Assembly (NCBI GenBank): GCA_033085395.1
Contig: MU853188.1
Span: 1-64,000 of the forward strand
Origin: Xanthoparmelia taractica
Taxonomy: Eukaryota > Ascomycota > Lecanoromycetes > Lecanorales > Parmeliaceae
Length of the DNA: 64,000 bases
Direction of reading: 5' to 3'
Shown here: in pieces, positions 47,024 through 57,945 of the stretch
Layout: each line of letters begins with the position of its first letter
Numbering within the stretch: the stretch's first letter is position 1
The notes under the pieces: model-generated
Databases searched by the model: none
The model's input: the letters and a program-made list of their open reading frames with translations, nothing else
What the model was told of the DNA's origin: nothing
Made by a program: the position numbers and the translations under genes

Positions 47024-48346
47024 CTAGATGCCCTTCCCGATGTCCTTTGCTCCAAACGCGCTGCCAAAATTCATGCTTCTTTTTATTCGGAGTTTAGGTT
47101 CATGCTCCGGCTGGTCGAGGTCCTCCTCGTTCTTAGCTGGGGAGGCGTGCCCGTCTAAGCCAGCGCTGTGAGGACTAGACGCCTCCGATTTAGCAGCTTC
47201 CAACAGCTTTGAGTCCACCTCGTGCAAGAACTGGTTGTCTTCGCCGATGCTATCATGCAGCCCAAGGGGCCCTTTTAGTTCTGGATCCTCGTCGCGAGAC
47301 TCAGCTTCTTCATCTCGAGATCTATTTTTCGGATCCGTAGAGCTATCTTTCTCCTCTCGAGATTCGTCCTCGACTACGGGAAAATAGCTGTCTGAACGTT
47401 CGGAAGGCAACCTAGCGAAAGAGACGTGGGGTTCGAGGGGAGGTCGCTCAATCTCGGGTTGTTTAGGAGTTGCTTTATCACCCTCACTAGAGGCACCATC
47501 CGCATTGAAGTAGGTACGACGAGCCAGGGGAGTGTGTCCAGCGTCTTTGGTGTAAAGGTCAGGTGGATCTTCAAGCTTAGAGGAAGGTAGTTGTGTCGCC
47601 CCTGGCGAAACGCGAGACGGCGAAGATGTCCCAGTTGACGGCGACTGGGGTGTCATAATCTTCTTAGTCGATGCTGCAGACAGAGGGCTAGACTTGAAAG
47701 TGATACCGTCGAGGTTCTTATCTATGTCCACGCCGGAAAAACTTGGCCTGTGAAGACCGGGTTGCACGTCCGAAGAGTCCTTGCGGCCACAAGTCGTGTC
47801 TTCGGCGATACTGGGCAGTCGGCTTCGATCTCTTGGTTTGTTTAATTGGATCGTAGAATCAGAGAATGTGCGCGTAGGCTTGACATCCGGTCCACGCCAG
47901 ATTTCATGTCCTGTTGCGGTCGCGCTTGTGTGACCTGACCCATCCTTGCCCAGCAGGCTCCGAGAGCTGCTATTACTCTGAGATGGAATGTTGCTGTTAT
48001 TTATCGGCGATAGCACCTGGCTGGAGGAGAGGGCTTGGTATCGGCGTAAGGAACGTTCAAGCTGCGCAATCTTCTCATGTAGCTCCCCCCTCTCAGTGTT
48101 CCACAACTCCCTCTCTTCATCAAATGTCTGCCGTTGATGTTCCATAAGTACCTGGAACTGTTTGACATAGCGGGCCGATGCCACCTGTGGCGATATAGAT
48201 GTTCGTGATGGTGATCCGGGTAATCGGCTGGCAGAAATGACGGATTGCGGACGTGGCACGCGACCTTGAGAAGGTCCATTCTCCGGCATTGATCCTTCGT
48301 TTGCATGACGAGGGGGAGACATGGTCGTTGGTGAAGATGTCTCCAT
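47024..48346 (-). CDS. Disordered protein with a short coiled coil
   Basis: A single exon of 440 residues from ATG 48346. Residues about 57-105 (SARYVKQFQVLMEHQRQTF, then EERELWNTERGELHEKIAQL) form a probable coiled coil. The rest is Ser/Pro-rich and disordered with acidic stretches near the end, and the C-terminus is basic (KLRIKRSMNFGSAFGAKDIGKGI). No catalytic or membrane motif. I do not recognise the family; the layout suggests a fungal cytoskeletal or signalling scaffold, but this is guesswork. Confidence 0.7.
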   Translation of the reverse strand: METSSPTTMSPPRHANEGSMPENGPSQGRVPRPQSVISASRLPGSPSRTSISPQVASARYVKQFQVLMEHQRQTFDEERELWNTERGELHEKIAQLERSLRRYQALSSSQVLSPINNSNIPSQSNSSSRSLLGKDGSGHTSATATGHEIWRGPDVKPTRTFSDSTIQLNKPRDRSRLPSIAEDTTCGRKDSSDVQPGLHRPSFSGVDIDKNLDGITFKSSPLSAASTKKIMTPQSPSTGTSSPSRVSPGATQLPSSKLEDPPDLYTKDAGHTPLARRTYFNADGASSEGDKATPKQPEIERPPLEPHVSFARLPSERSDSYFPVVEDESREEKDSSTDPKNRSRDEEAESRDEDPELKGPLGLHDSIGEDNQFLHEVDSKLLEAAKSEASSPHSAGLDGHASPAKNEEDLDQPEHEPKLRIKRSMNFGSAFGAKDIGKGI

Positions 48347-49462
48347 GTTTGCCGAGCATCTGACAGGCAGTCGACCGTATTAATTGCCCTAAAAGAAGGA
48401 TTGAAAGCTGGTCCGTTCATCAATTGGGAGTTTCAAGGCTAGGAGATGGAGGTCATCCGAGAAGCATGCTGCCTCACGTCTCCTGCTAAAGTGACAGCTC
48501 GAGCTTTGTTGCGGAGCAGGAATATGAATGTGGGGAGAAGACAGTGATGTGGCATCCTGTCTTCAAATGCATGCGGAGAATAAAAAAGGATGGCAGGAGG
48601 AATGGGCAACATTATTTTGTACGACCAATGACGCACGGTGCACCTTCCCGTTTCCCCGTTGAGTACCTGAAGATCGCTGCCTAATGTCACGTGTCTGCCA
48701 AGAAAGGCTGAACTTTCCCCATCTTCGGCTTTTCCTTCGGCGCCCAAAACCCAGACTGACCACCACGTCCGTAGGGACAGTCGCATATACATCAATATAT
48801 GAACCATTTTGATCGATGACAGTAAGAAGCAAGAAGGTGTTCATAGTATTGTTATACCATCAATGTTTCCCATGCATACATGTGTATCGCATTTGGAATT
48901 CCTTGAACTTGCTGTGCTTAATCCAAGCCTGCACATCCATTGCTACCTCAGTCTATATCTACGACGCGTCGCCCGATGGTGTCTGTGCTTGTGTGCTTGA
49001 AGCAAACAGGATCTACATATGTCCAGACGAGGGAGAAAACACTGCGATTTCTGTAGATATGAAACTCGGTAACTAGCGATTCGAAGTCGGATGTGTTTGC
49101 TCGAACCGAGGTCTTTCTGTATCCCAGGTCATCACGCCTCGTACGTGAAATGCCATCTTACTCATGCCGTTGTTATATTGCATTTCTGATCATGTTGTCC
49201 GTGGCCAGTGTGGCCAATATGATAGAAGCTGTCCTAAGTGCTGGTGTTGAGGGGAGAGAGGAGAGGAGAGCTGTAGAAGAAAGGAAGCACGACGTTGTTA
49301 ACAACTGTGAAGAGAGATTGAGTTTGTTTTCCTCTCGAAATTATCGTGCAAGCATAGAGCGAAGTAGTCGTTTTCGCGCAAGCATATAGTTACAAAGTAT
49401 CGCACAAGCATAAAGTGAAGTCTCGTACCACATTTTCCAAGGCAACGAGCTTTCAAGGACAC
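48347..49462. other. Intergenic with three imperfect direct repeats
   Basis: No gene recognised. Near the right end, three copies of a unit TCG-YRC-AAGCATA-(A/G)AG..AAGT occur at about 49344-49365, 49374-49398 and 49400-49421. Confidence 0.4.
49344..49421 (+). repeat. Three imperfect short direct repeats (CAAGCATA units)
   Basis: Units TCGTGCAAGCATAGAGCGAA, TCGCGCAAGCATATAGTTAC and TCGCACAAGCATAAAGTGAA follow one another within 78 bp just 3' of the sulfotransferase-like gene. All share GCAAGCATA or ACAAGCATA and end near AAGT. Confidence 0.6.
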
Positions 49463-50287
49463 TCAAAACCACTGTTGCCGTGCCCACCCCGCCGCAAACA
49501 CCGCCACCGCCACCGACGCTCCAATCAAGCCCAAATTCCTCAAAATATTCAACAGACTCGCCTTCTGAAACTCCTTTGACCTCTCCGCCAACGAGCCCCT
49601 CTCATTCAGCCTCGGAAACGCAACCTCCGGCTTTTCCTTGCCCAAAAACGCACACAGTGGACCCCATCCCTCCTTCAAATCGAACTCCAGCAACCTCTCC
49701 TTGGGACAGACTCGCCTAACAAGCTCATAGTGCTCCTTGTAAATCGTCTTGGCGTTCTGCTGCAGTTCCTGTTCGTTGCCGGCTCGATAGAAGCCTTGTT
49801 TGTCTTTGAACACGTATGCGAACATGCGCGCCGTAGGTCCTATCAGTTGCGGGTCTAGGTACTGCAGGATGCGATGGATTGGGAGGTAGTATTCGTTAAT
49901 AAGTCCTTCGAAGCTCTGATACCATGCATCGACATCACGCTCCACCAAGACGACCTTAGCGTCCGGGTAGGCATTAATGAGGTCCTCGGCAAAGCAGATA
50001 CAGGGCGAATCGGTCACCGCGCCGTAATTGCCTAGCAGCTGATCCCAGTCTTGTCGCGTAAAGGGTTTGCCGTTGTTGTGGTACTTGGCTTCGAAAGCGG
50101 CCGTCCAGGCGGGAAGGTGGTCGAGCTTGTAAAGAGCTGTGTAGCCGTGGTAGGTGGGCTTGCAGCCGAGAATCTCAAGCGCGGCTTGCATGGAGACCGT
50201 GCCGGTACGGGGCATGCCCAGCGAGAGGACTTGCATGGGTACAGTACGGACGCTGTCCAGGTTGTTCCTGCTAGATTCGCTCATCAT
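49463..50287 (-). CDS. Sulfotransferase-like P-loop NTPase-fold protein with C-terminal membrane anchor
   Basis: Single exon, 274 residues from ATG 50287 (a second Met follows at once). The N-terminus has VLSLGMPRTGTVSMQAALEILG, the PAPS-like 5' phosphosulfate loop pattern of the fungal sulfotransferase-4-like family; later motifs are CFAEDLINAYPDAKVVLVERDVDAWYQSF in pieces and RLLEFDLKEGWGPLCAFLGK. The family is common in fungi and often mislabelled as an epimerase; a real sulfo-donor reaction has rarely been shown. The last 25 residues (LLNILRNLGLIGASVAVAVF) form one membrane segment. The coding strand is C-rich 5' and G-rich in its last 200 bp or so. Confidence 0.8.
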   Translation of the reverse strand: MMSESSRNNLDSVRTVPMQVLSLGMPRTGTVSMQAALEILGCKPTYHGYTALYKLDHLPAWTAAFEAKYHNNGKPFTRQDWDQLLGNYGAVTDSPCICFAEDLINAYPDAKVVLVERDVDAWYQSFEGLINEYYLPIHRILQYLDPQLIGPTARMFAYVFKDKQGFYRAGNEQELQQNAKTIYKEHYELVRRVCPKERLLEFDLKEGWGPLCAFLGKEKPEVAFPRLNERGSLAERSKEFQKASLLNILRNLGLIGASVAVAVFAAGWARQQWF

Positions 50288-50855
50288 GGGAGATTGTTTC
50301 GTCTGAATGGACTTGAAGATTCTTAGAGTCGTAGTGGTCGATGCTTTTAGACGAAAAGCAGTGGCCGTGGGCAAGGACTAACGCATCAAGCAGCGGACAT
50401 AAACTCCGGAATTTAAGGATCCTCCCGCTCATGTTGTTGGAATCCGCGTACTACTTTATATCAACACGAACAACGAGCTACTGGGATGGTACAAGTACGA
50501 ATCACCTCGGGTGTTAAGCGGAGCCCGGAATGTTAGAGTAGGTAATTGAATCAACTCGAAACAACTAAGAATACTGGATGATCCACCCAGACGCGCTAGT
50601 CCTTTTAAGGGAAGCCCGAAGTCCATGGCATTCTTGACTGGTGCTAAAACCGTAGCTCTCGAACGCCAGTGGCGTGTTCCTGATCATAGTGCCTGTCTTC
50701 AGCCTGGCGTCCCAGCGACGGAACTTCTCGTTGCAAGGACATCGTTTTTTGAGTATATTGAAGCGCTCTTATATCGCGGGGGAAATCAATCTTACAACTC
50801 CTCAGGGGCATATTGGTATATACGAAAGAGAAAACGTCACAAGAAGACTTTCAAA
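50288..50855. other. Intergenic
   Basis: About 570 bp holding the upstream region of the sulfotransferase-like gene and the 3' flank of the transcription-factor gene. No other feature. Confidence 0.4.
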
Positions 50856-52921
50856 TCAAGTAAGGCTGATCCTCTCCTTTCCAATCAGCGCCACCATGTT
50901 TTCCCACCAACCCTCTACCCGCATGTCAAGCGTTTCATCGAACCATATCCTTGAAATGGCATCCAGTGCTGGGGGAATGTTCTATCGGTGATGCATCGTT
51001 CAGCAGCATATATATATGGTTAAGATGTTGAGCCAAAGCACGGGAAAGGAAATGAGGCTCTTACAGTGTAGCTTGCAGACTGGTGGAGCTCTTGAACTAT
51101 TCCCTCTCGCAAAGTATGTCTCTCTTCCTCGTCGTGACACGTGACGCAAAGAATGAAGGCGGGTAGGAGAGGCCACACGGCGCGATACAGATGACCGGAC
51201 AGCGGCATTATGTCAAGGTCCAGAAGTTGTCGGAGTCGATCTCGATGATACTCGACCTGTGGATCGGAAGCAGGCAGCCTAGAGGGATCAGCGTAGCCTA
51301 CATTGAAGATACTCTTAGGGAGCTAGCCCACCTCTGGCGGCGGCATAGGAGGTATATATAAGCTCCCTCTAAGTAGGCATCCGCACAACTCTTCAGTATT
51401 TCGTTCTCCTGAGTAGACGAGTCCTCCATGGATGGCATACACTGTGTGAGTTGCGTGAGATCTCGCAGCAGATCAGATGTATGCAATGGCTGTTGTTCGA
51501 ACGTTTCCAAAGTTGCACAGGCGTAGATGCTCAGGAGCTGAGGAGAGAGACCTACAAGAGGATCGATGATGTCTATGTCCTTTTCATCGAGCTGTAAGAA
51601 CCTTCTGGGCTGGCCAGGGCAGAGGATGTGGGCTATGTCAGAAAAGATCCAATGTGAATGTAGCTTGAGACGGAGTCCAAGATTCCCGTGGCGTAGCAAG
51701 ATTTGTCGACTGAACTCGGACCGAAGCGAAGGCACAGCGGTGCGACTCCAGAAATTTCTCAGTCTCGGCCTGATAATCTTTGACGGTTGTCAGTTGTTTG
51801 GGATTGGGCTCATTACGGCTGAATTACCATGTACTGATTGGCTAGGAGGGTAAAATAAAGGACGCCCGTGGGGTCCACCAACGGACTGGGTTTCCATAGT
51901 CCGATGAGTGTCTCGCAGACAAGTCTGTCAAGCTTACGTCTGCCCTCGTTTTCGACAAAGGAGATTTTAATCTGCTCCAGATATAAAGTCGTTAGAGCTG
52001 GCATCATCATCTTTAGAGTTGCAATATGTTGATGACGGAGTAAGTCGCTGAACGAGTGATTATGAGTGAAGCTGCGTCCCGGAATGAACCCGTGGATAAC
52101 TATGACAGCGTGAGCGATGCAAAGAGCGGTAAGGTAAGTCAAACTCACAATAGTGCATATGCTCACTGTTAGACCAATCCTTAGGCGGTGCAGATAAATG
52201 ATGCTTGGTCAAACAACGCTGGTAATGTTCATTTGCTTCCGAAGGCGACTCGATAGCGTTGGTCATCAATATACTCGAAGCCGAACTTTCTTCTTCGAAC
52301 CCAACGCCTTCGGAGACTGAGCGCTTCCGTTTCGACGTAACTTTTGCGGTCTGCTTCGCCATTGCTAACATCTCTATCTGACCGGAGAGCGCTAGACATT
52401 GGTCTTTTACGACGTCCAAGACCGATGACGTCCTGGAGATCAATGAGCCATCGTCTTGGGTTACTCTAGTTTAAAATGGTGAGTTTACTTTCCAAGCATC
52501 GGTCGTTCATATTCACATCGTAGATCAGAATTCGCACAATTCGTGCACGGGGTGGTTCCATCACATCCGGTTTTCTTGCTTCGACAGTTTTGGCATGCCT
52601 GAAGGCCTCACTCAATAGGCGCATACGGTAAACGTAGAAGGCGCTTTCAAGAGCACAACGTTTGGGCTTTCGAATGACCCTGTCTGACTCTGTTGGGCCG
52701 ATAGCTTGATCCGGAGGAATAGCTGTCACTGGGGAACTTGACAAGATGGAATGGGACAGAGGGGTGCCAAAGGATGGAGTGCGATGTGAGGGATGCAAGA
52801 CCGACGTGGGGCACTGATCAGATGATAGCGGCAGATTCACATCATGGCTAGTTAGTTGCGGTATCGGTTGATAGGCCAGGGAGTCGTGAGTGAACGAGGT
52901 GGAGATTGGTGATAATTCCAT
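50856..52921 (-). CDS. Fungal-specific transcription factor domain protein, zinc cluster not found
   Basis: Multi-exon gene. The supported 3' exons are 51332 upwards, 51278-51065 and 50981-50856 (phases agree), giving LCRRQRLPASDPQVEYHRDRL, LLDLDIMPLSGHLYRAVWPL and the final IPPALDAISRIWFDETLDM..GWWENMVALIGKERISLT. Upstream exons give EHMHYFIHGFIPGRSFTHNHS, LTTLYLEQIKISFVENEGRR and CETLIGLWKPSPLVDPTGVLYFTLLANQYM. This pattern matches the fungal transcription factor domain (Fungal_trans_2 type) of Zn2Cys6 regulators. The N-terminal exon (from ATG 52921, ending about 52489) is Ser/Pro-rich with RKPKRCALESAFYVYRMR; no C-x2-C-x6-C zinc cluster is visible in it or just upstream. Junctions near 52440-52490 and 51690-51790 remain unresolved. 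Divergent from the FAD oxidoreductase gene. Confidence 0.7.
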
Positions 52922-53569
52922 CACGGCTGCAAAGGGGCATGATTTGCTTCAACATCTTGAGGGGCAAAGCTTAGGAAGACGCTCTCTTTGGACCTTTGAG
53001 AGCAGGATTAGCGCTGACCAGAGTCATTTTGCAAACCCTGCACAACTAGAAGCTGCCCGTCTGTAGTATTGGACTGTATTGTAAAGACGTAACTTGATCT
53101 AGTAAGATTCGATGACATACGGAGCCGCTAAATACGGGCACTGACTCGCGCAAATAGAGGCAGTCACTGCCCTTTTTTAGCGGCTGCGTATAGTTCTGTA
53201 ATTGGCCGAATCATACATGGGGTAAACATAAGTTCAAAATATCGATTGGATGCCTCAGTCACCTGTATTTAGGAAATTCTCGTAATGCTAAGGTGCTTCG
53301 TATATTGATGTATTTGTACACAGTAGCCGGTTAAACCTCGCTACTGGTGCATCCTAGATGTTACTGAAACCTGCTAAAACTTACTAGCCATGTCAATTCT
53401 GAGCCAGCGGAAACTACTCGAGTACACTAATCACGGGCAGGTCTTGTTGGCAGGGGGTCACTCTGGTGTTGAAAAGCTGTTGGGGCAGTGGGGTTACCAC
53501 ACTAGGACCAAGGGTTGTCACGTTCTCTTTCCCATATTGAATATCTCCCACGATTGAAATCTTTCACTA
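52922..53569. promoter_or_regulatory. Divergent intergenic region containing a foldback repeat
   Basis: About 650 bp between the divergent transcription factor (52921, minus) and FAD oxidoreductase (53570, plus) start codons. It holds the inverted repeat 53117-53191. No ORF of note and no zinc-cluster coding exon was found. Confidence 0.5.
53117..53191. repeat. Foldback inverted repeat (possible miniature element)
   Basis: Left arm 53117-53146 and right arm 53162-53191 are reverse complements over 30 bases with about four mismatches (core AGCCGCTAAA / TTTAGCGGCT and GGGCASTGACT / AGTCACTGCCC), separated by a 15-base loop. It could form a cruciform or long hairpin. It may be a tiny non-autonomous element or a regulatory palindrome. 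Confidence 0.75.
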
Positions 53570-54968
53570 ATGTCTACGACTTCTTACAGTCAAGCACGCA
53601 AAGAAATAATCATTATCGGCGGAGGCACGTTCGGACTATCTTCAGCATGGCATCTTCTGAAAGACAGAACCAATGATGTCACTCTCTGCGACAATTTTGA
53701 TCATATTGCACCCAGTCGAGACGTTTCCAAGATATTACGGGTTGACTATCCAGGTGCGCAGCGAATGAGAGATGCCATACGATCAAGGGACTCTTGGACT
53801 AGCGAAAGCGTGTTCCAATCCTTCTACCATCCAACAGGTTGTATCGTTGCTTATTCACAGGCTAGCATTGATACACTTGACGGTATTGACCATGCTCGGT
53901 CGGAGCTTTGCCTACCTGTCCGTGAACGTCAGACAATCGAACTCATGAAAGACAGATTTGCCTCAGAAGACGTCAAGAAGGATCTGGTTGTGGTCGAGAA
54001 TGAAGATGATGCCATTGTGGACTGGACCGGCGCAATGGAGAGCTTAAGACAGGATTGTGTAGAAAAAGGTGCAAGATTTCGAGACGACACGGTGCTTCGC
54101 ATGGACATGGATGGAAACGGGAGGGTCCAAGTCCTCGTAACTTCAAAAGGCTCCATCGACACATCGAATAGCGAAATCATCCTAGCAGCCGGTCCTTGGA
54201 TCATGCCTATTCTTGAGGCATCATCCATAGAACAGCCTCCACCGTCTAGATATCCTATTGCCACCGGCATTTTCAGCTTTACTCTTGAGTTGGACTTTGA
54301 TCAGTGGGAAAAGTATCGAAGACTCCCCATGTTTTCGGAGATTGGCGTTGGTATGTAAACGTACATGCCTTTGCATCTGTCTAACTCGGCCCTAGGCGAA
54401 TTCTTGTGTCATCCAACCAAAGTAGGCTCCGCCAAGCTTACCTGGATCACCCCCTTCCGCAGTCCGTCAGGAGCGAAGGCAATCTCTTCGCCATGGGATG
54501 CGTCGACGAGTAACCTAGCTCTACAATCGATGCTGGATGCTCGTTCTTGGATACGTCAGGCCGTACCAGGCCTCAAAGGGGCACGAATTGTGGCCACGCA
54601 TTCTTGGTGGTGAGTACCGTCATCTTTCACGCTGGCCGTCTCCTGTCGCTGATAATAGTAGGGATGGGGTGACAGAGGATCAGAATCCGATCATTGCTCG
54701 GCACCCGCAGCACCCTAATCTGCTCGTAGCAGGCGGAGCATCCTATACTTATGCCAAGGATCTTCCTGAGATTGGTGTAGCTATAGTCGATACGCTGAAC
54801 GGAAATGGGAGAGCCTCCTTTGGGTGGGATCAGTCGTTAGCGCAGGAAGGTGGCCATAATCAACCGGCACTTCGGTCACGTTTCAACTTTGAAGAATTGG
54901 AGCGTGAAGCGTCCCAGAATATCAAAGTCAAGCACTCGAGGGAGACATCGTCTCAGTATTTCATATGA
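53570..54968 (+). CDS. FAD-dependent amino acid/amine oxidase-like protein
   Basis: Exons 53570-54350, 54396-54609 and 54659-54968 join in frame to 434 residues. The N-terminal Rossmann motif IIIIGGGTFGLSSAWHL binds FAD. The region around SKILRVDYPG resembles the flavin-linking loop of the DadA/monomeric sarcosine oxidase and fructosyl-amino-acid oxidase family, and the C-terminal GGASYTYAKDLPEIG is near the family's GGxxxHGxKxxP motif, but with Tyr for His and Ala for Gly. LAAGPW marks the second FAD contact. The Cys that carries covalent FAD (often SxHxxKxxP/Cys) is not obvious. Likely oxidises a small secondary amine; substrate unknown. Divergent from a transcription factor that may regulate it. 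Confidence 0.82.
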
Positions 54969-56063
54969 GCCTGGATGCCTCTTGGTTGTTGAACATGGGT
55001 ACATACAGTAAGACGGATGTATCAAAAGCAGTCTGAGTATTTTCGTGCTCCGCCTCGATACCTCAGAGCCTTATTTAAAAATTATAGATCATGTCGTATA
55101 ACGATAACTATCTTAAATCGTACTACATCAAATACGATTTTATTATAGTAGTTAGACAATCATCGTCCCTAGACGGTCCGATCATTACAGTTCAGGCAAT
55201 CCATAGCCTTCCGGTAAGGTGGATTTCTATCTGGTTGGCAAAGCCATAGATACCGCGACGCCAACTCGTGGAAAAGAGAGTTCGCGAATTCTTACAACAA
55301 CATACCCAGAAATGCACGTTCCAACATTTTTGTGGAGGTGTAAAGCGGGGGACCATGGATTATAATTCCTCATGGGTCCATGGGGACAAGATCTGATATG
55401 CAGCTAACAAGCGAACCCACTGAAAAAAGACCCGTAGGCGCCGTGGCCGCTTTCGAAACACTAGGCGCGGTAAACAGGTCTGCATCACTGGTGCGCACAA
55501 AGACCACGACAGTAGTTTGCATATGTGAGGCTCCAAGGACGGGACGAGGTGGAATTGGGCCCGGTGCAACGTTTGCTACTTGACCCTCCACAGGGAATGT
55601 AGCGTGTTCGACCGAGTCTTGACCCACATAAATCCTTGTTGTCCGTCCCTCGAAATAGATTCTGATGGGAGAGATGCCTTTCTTCGCTGTTCTCCCGAAC
55701 GGCTGCTTGCACTATCGTATGCAAGCGCTGACAACGCCTCTAGTCTCTTGGAGTTGGAATATTTCTGGCCTTTAGTTTGAACAGTTGAGAGTCCATAAGA
55801 AGAAAATGATCCGGAGCTACTCCAAGTACCACGGCCTAAATGATATACAAGAGACCGAAGGCCACAGAAGGGGCCTTCTTCATCATTCTTCTTCTTCTTC
55901 TTCTTCTTCTTCTTGTTGCTCCACACCAAGATTACCCCTACATTTTTTTATTTCCAACCTCTACGCTCGTCTTTGCTTATATACCGTGATCGTATTTGTT
56001 GCCTCATTTTCTCCGCAAAAGAAATTGCCACTGGCAATAGCACTGGCATTTGATACATACAAT
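54969..56063. other. Intergenic with AT patch and CTT microsatellite
   Basis: An AT-rich patch spans about 55080-55150. A (CTT)n microsatellite is at about 55880-55915, in the likely 5' leader of the DUF3455 gene. Minus-strand frames at 55360-55930 contain Lys runs from the microsatellite and are not convincing genes. Confidence 0.4.
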
Positions 56064-56828
56064 ATGGTTGCTTCTCACGCCTCCTTCCCCACTTCTCTAC
56101 TGTACCTCCTCTTCGCCCTTTCCGACACCACCTCGGCCCGCCCCTTTAAACTCAATCCGTTATCCCACGAAATCCGAGCCCCATCCCCCAACCTCTCAGC
56201 CTACACACCAGTCCTCACAGACGGTACCTTCCCTCCAACCCCACCCTACCCCACAAAACCACCCTCTAACACCCTCACCCCAGGCAGCCAATCCCTCCCC
56301 GCCCCCACCGGAACCCTCACCTACATAACCCTAGGCCGCGGCACCCAAAACTACACCTGCTCCTCCACCTCCACCAGCACCCCCGCCCTCCTCGGCGCCA
56401 CCGCCACCCTCTTCGACGCCACGACCATCCTCCCCGCCCTCCCCACCAGCAAAGGCCAAGCGTACCTCAACGACCTCCCCAACAAATCCGTCGACGCCCC
56501 CACCGCCCTAATCAAACAAACCGGCCTCCCCATCATCGGCCAGCACTTCTTCACCGCCGTCGGCGTGCCCACTTGGACTCTGTCTGGCGGTGCGCTGATG
56601 TACGGGTCCGGCGTGGGCGACATTCCGGCGCCCGCGGACGCGAATGCCGGACCGCAGGGTTACGGGGCTGTGGATTGGAAGGCGCTGAGTGCGGCGGCGG
56701 GGAGTACGGGGTTGGGGGAGGTGTATAGGGTTGAGACGGCGGGGGGGAAGGCGCCGGTCAGTTGTGCTGGGTTTGAAGGGTCGACGGTGCTGGTGCAGTA
56801 TGCGGCTATGTATTGGTTTTATGTGTGA
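56064..56828 (+). CDS. Secreted DUF3455-family protein
   Basis: Single exon of 254 residues from ATG 56064. The N-terminus (MVASHASFPTSLLYLLFALS) is a signal peptide. The DUF3455 core is seen in SLPAPTGTLTYITLGRGTQN, YTC, ATLFDAT, GLPIIGQHFFTAVGVPTW and AVDWKALSAAAGSTGLGEVYRVETAGG, ending CAGFEGSTVLVQYAAMYWFY. The family is often labelled malate dehydrogenase-like but has no demonstrated enzyme activity; it is secreted and common in plant-associated ascomycetes. The coding strand is strongly C-rich until about 56565 and strongly G-rich afterwards. Confidence 0.85.
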   Translation: MVASHASFPTSLLYLLFALSDTTSARPFKLNPLSHEIRAPSPNLSAYTPVLTDGTFPPTPPYPTKPPSNTLTPGSQSLPAPTGTLTYITLGRGTQNYTCSSTSTSTPALLGATATLFDATTILPALPTSKGQAYLNDLPNKSVDAPTALIKQTGLPIIGQHFFTAVGVPTWTLSGGALMYGSGVGDIPAPADANAGPQGYGAVDWKALSAAAGSTGLGEVYRVETAGGKAPVSCAGFEGSTVLVQYAAMYWFYV

Positions 56829-57945
56829 TATGGGTGCTGCGGTTGGGCGGTAACGGCCTTTTTTTTTTTTTTTTTTACGCATATCGATGGTTAGAAGGAG
56901 GGTGGTATAAGATGATTTGCGGCTGGGTTTTCTGGAAACGAAACAAAACGAAACGAAACGAAACGACATGATATGATATGAAATGCTGTTATGAATCTAA
57001 ATTGATTATGACTATCGGCTCTCGCAGGCACTCGATGGAGGACTTTTTCCCTTCGGAGGGCGTGACAATGAGCAATTACATATCTCCATACCATACAAAA
57101 TAATCCAACTCAACCCCAATTCATCCTCTCCTTCGTTCCCAACTTAATCAACACGTCCCAACTCTCACGGCCCTCAACCACTTTCCTGCCTCCCTCCAGC
57201 CCAACTCACCTACCACATCCACAACCCCTCCACCAGCCGCCGCACCAGCAGCTACAAACCCATCGCTATCCACATTGACATTGACATTACCATTGGCATT
57301 GGTATTGGCACTGCACGCATCATCAACTCACAGCAACGTCTTCCTAGCCCTGGTGCGTGTGTGCAGAAGTCATTACGAGATGTACGTCTCTCCCAAAAAA
57401 AAAAAAAAGAGAAAAGAAAAAGAAAAAAAATAGGGAAGGTGGGGGAGGGGGCGGGGGCGGGGGGAGCAGTGAGCCCTCATCCGTCGAATTTAAAGTGAGT
57501 CTGGAGCTTACTCCCCCTACGATGCGGAAGATTTGGGGGTGGGGTGGAATGGACGGTAGGGAAGGAAGGCGAAAGGAAACCCATCGACCATATTCTCCCC
57601 CGACCATCTTGCCCCCCTAAATAGCCACAACGCCAGAACCCAGACCAAATGTCACTAACCAAAAAAAGGAAAAACGAAAAGGCAAAGTGTAACGACCTTA
57701 CCCTGCCTTACAAGATGCCTTCACTCCCGGTCCCCCCTTGGCACGCGTTGGTGCTCTGTCTGTGAAGAAAATGTAAAGAGGAAGGGGAGGAAGAAGGGGA
57801 GGAAAAACGCGAAGAAGAGGAATAAAGTAGCGGTGGTAGCGTCTATACCCTTAACTCACAATGATCGCTTGAACTGAGCAGCCAACAACCGACCGCCACA
57901 AGTGATTTTGCAAACAGTCGTTCAACAAAGTACTTCTCATCAATA
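56829..57945. repeat. Intergenic rich in simple repeats
   Basis: Between convergent genes. A poly-T run of about 20 lies at 56857, a (CGAAA)n pentanucleotide repeat at about 56937-56965 continues into (ATATG)n, and a purine tract of A/G runs spans about 57395-57475. No gene recognised. Confidence 0.6.

Noticed and set aside
50625..50991. Plus-strand ORFs near 50.6-51.0 kb
   Set aside because: They overlap the last exon of the minus-strand transcription factor gene, whose frame and C-terminal motif are better supported.
55360..55930. Overlapping minus-strand ORFs, one with a Lys run
   Set aside because: The Lys run is the reverse reading of the (CTT)n microsatellite; the frames do not join well and no family is seen.
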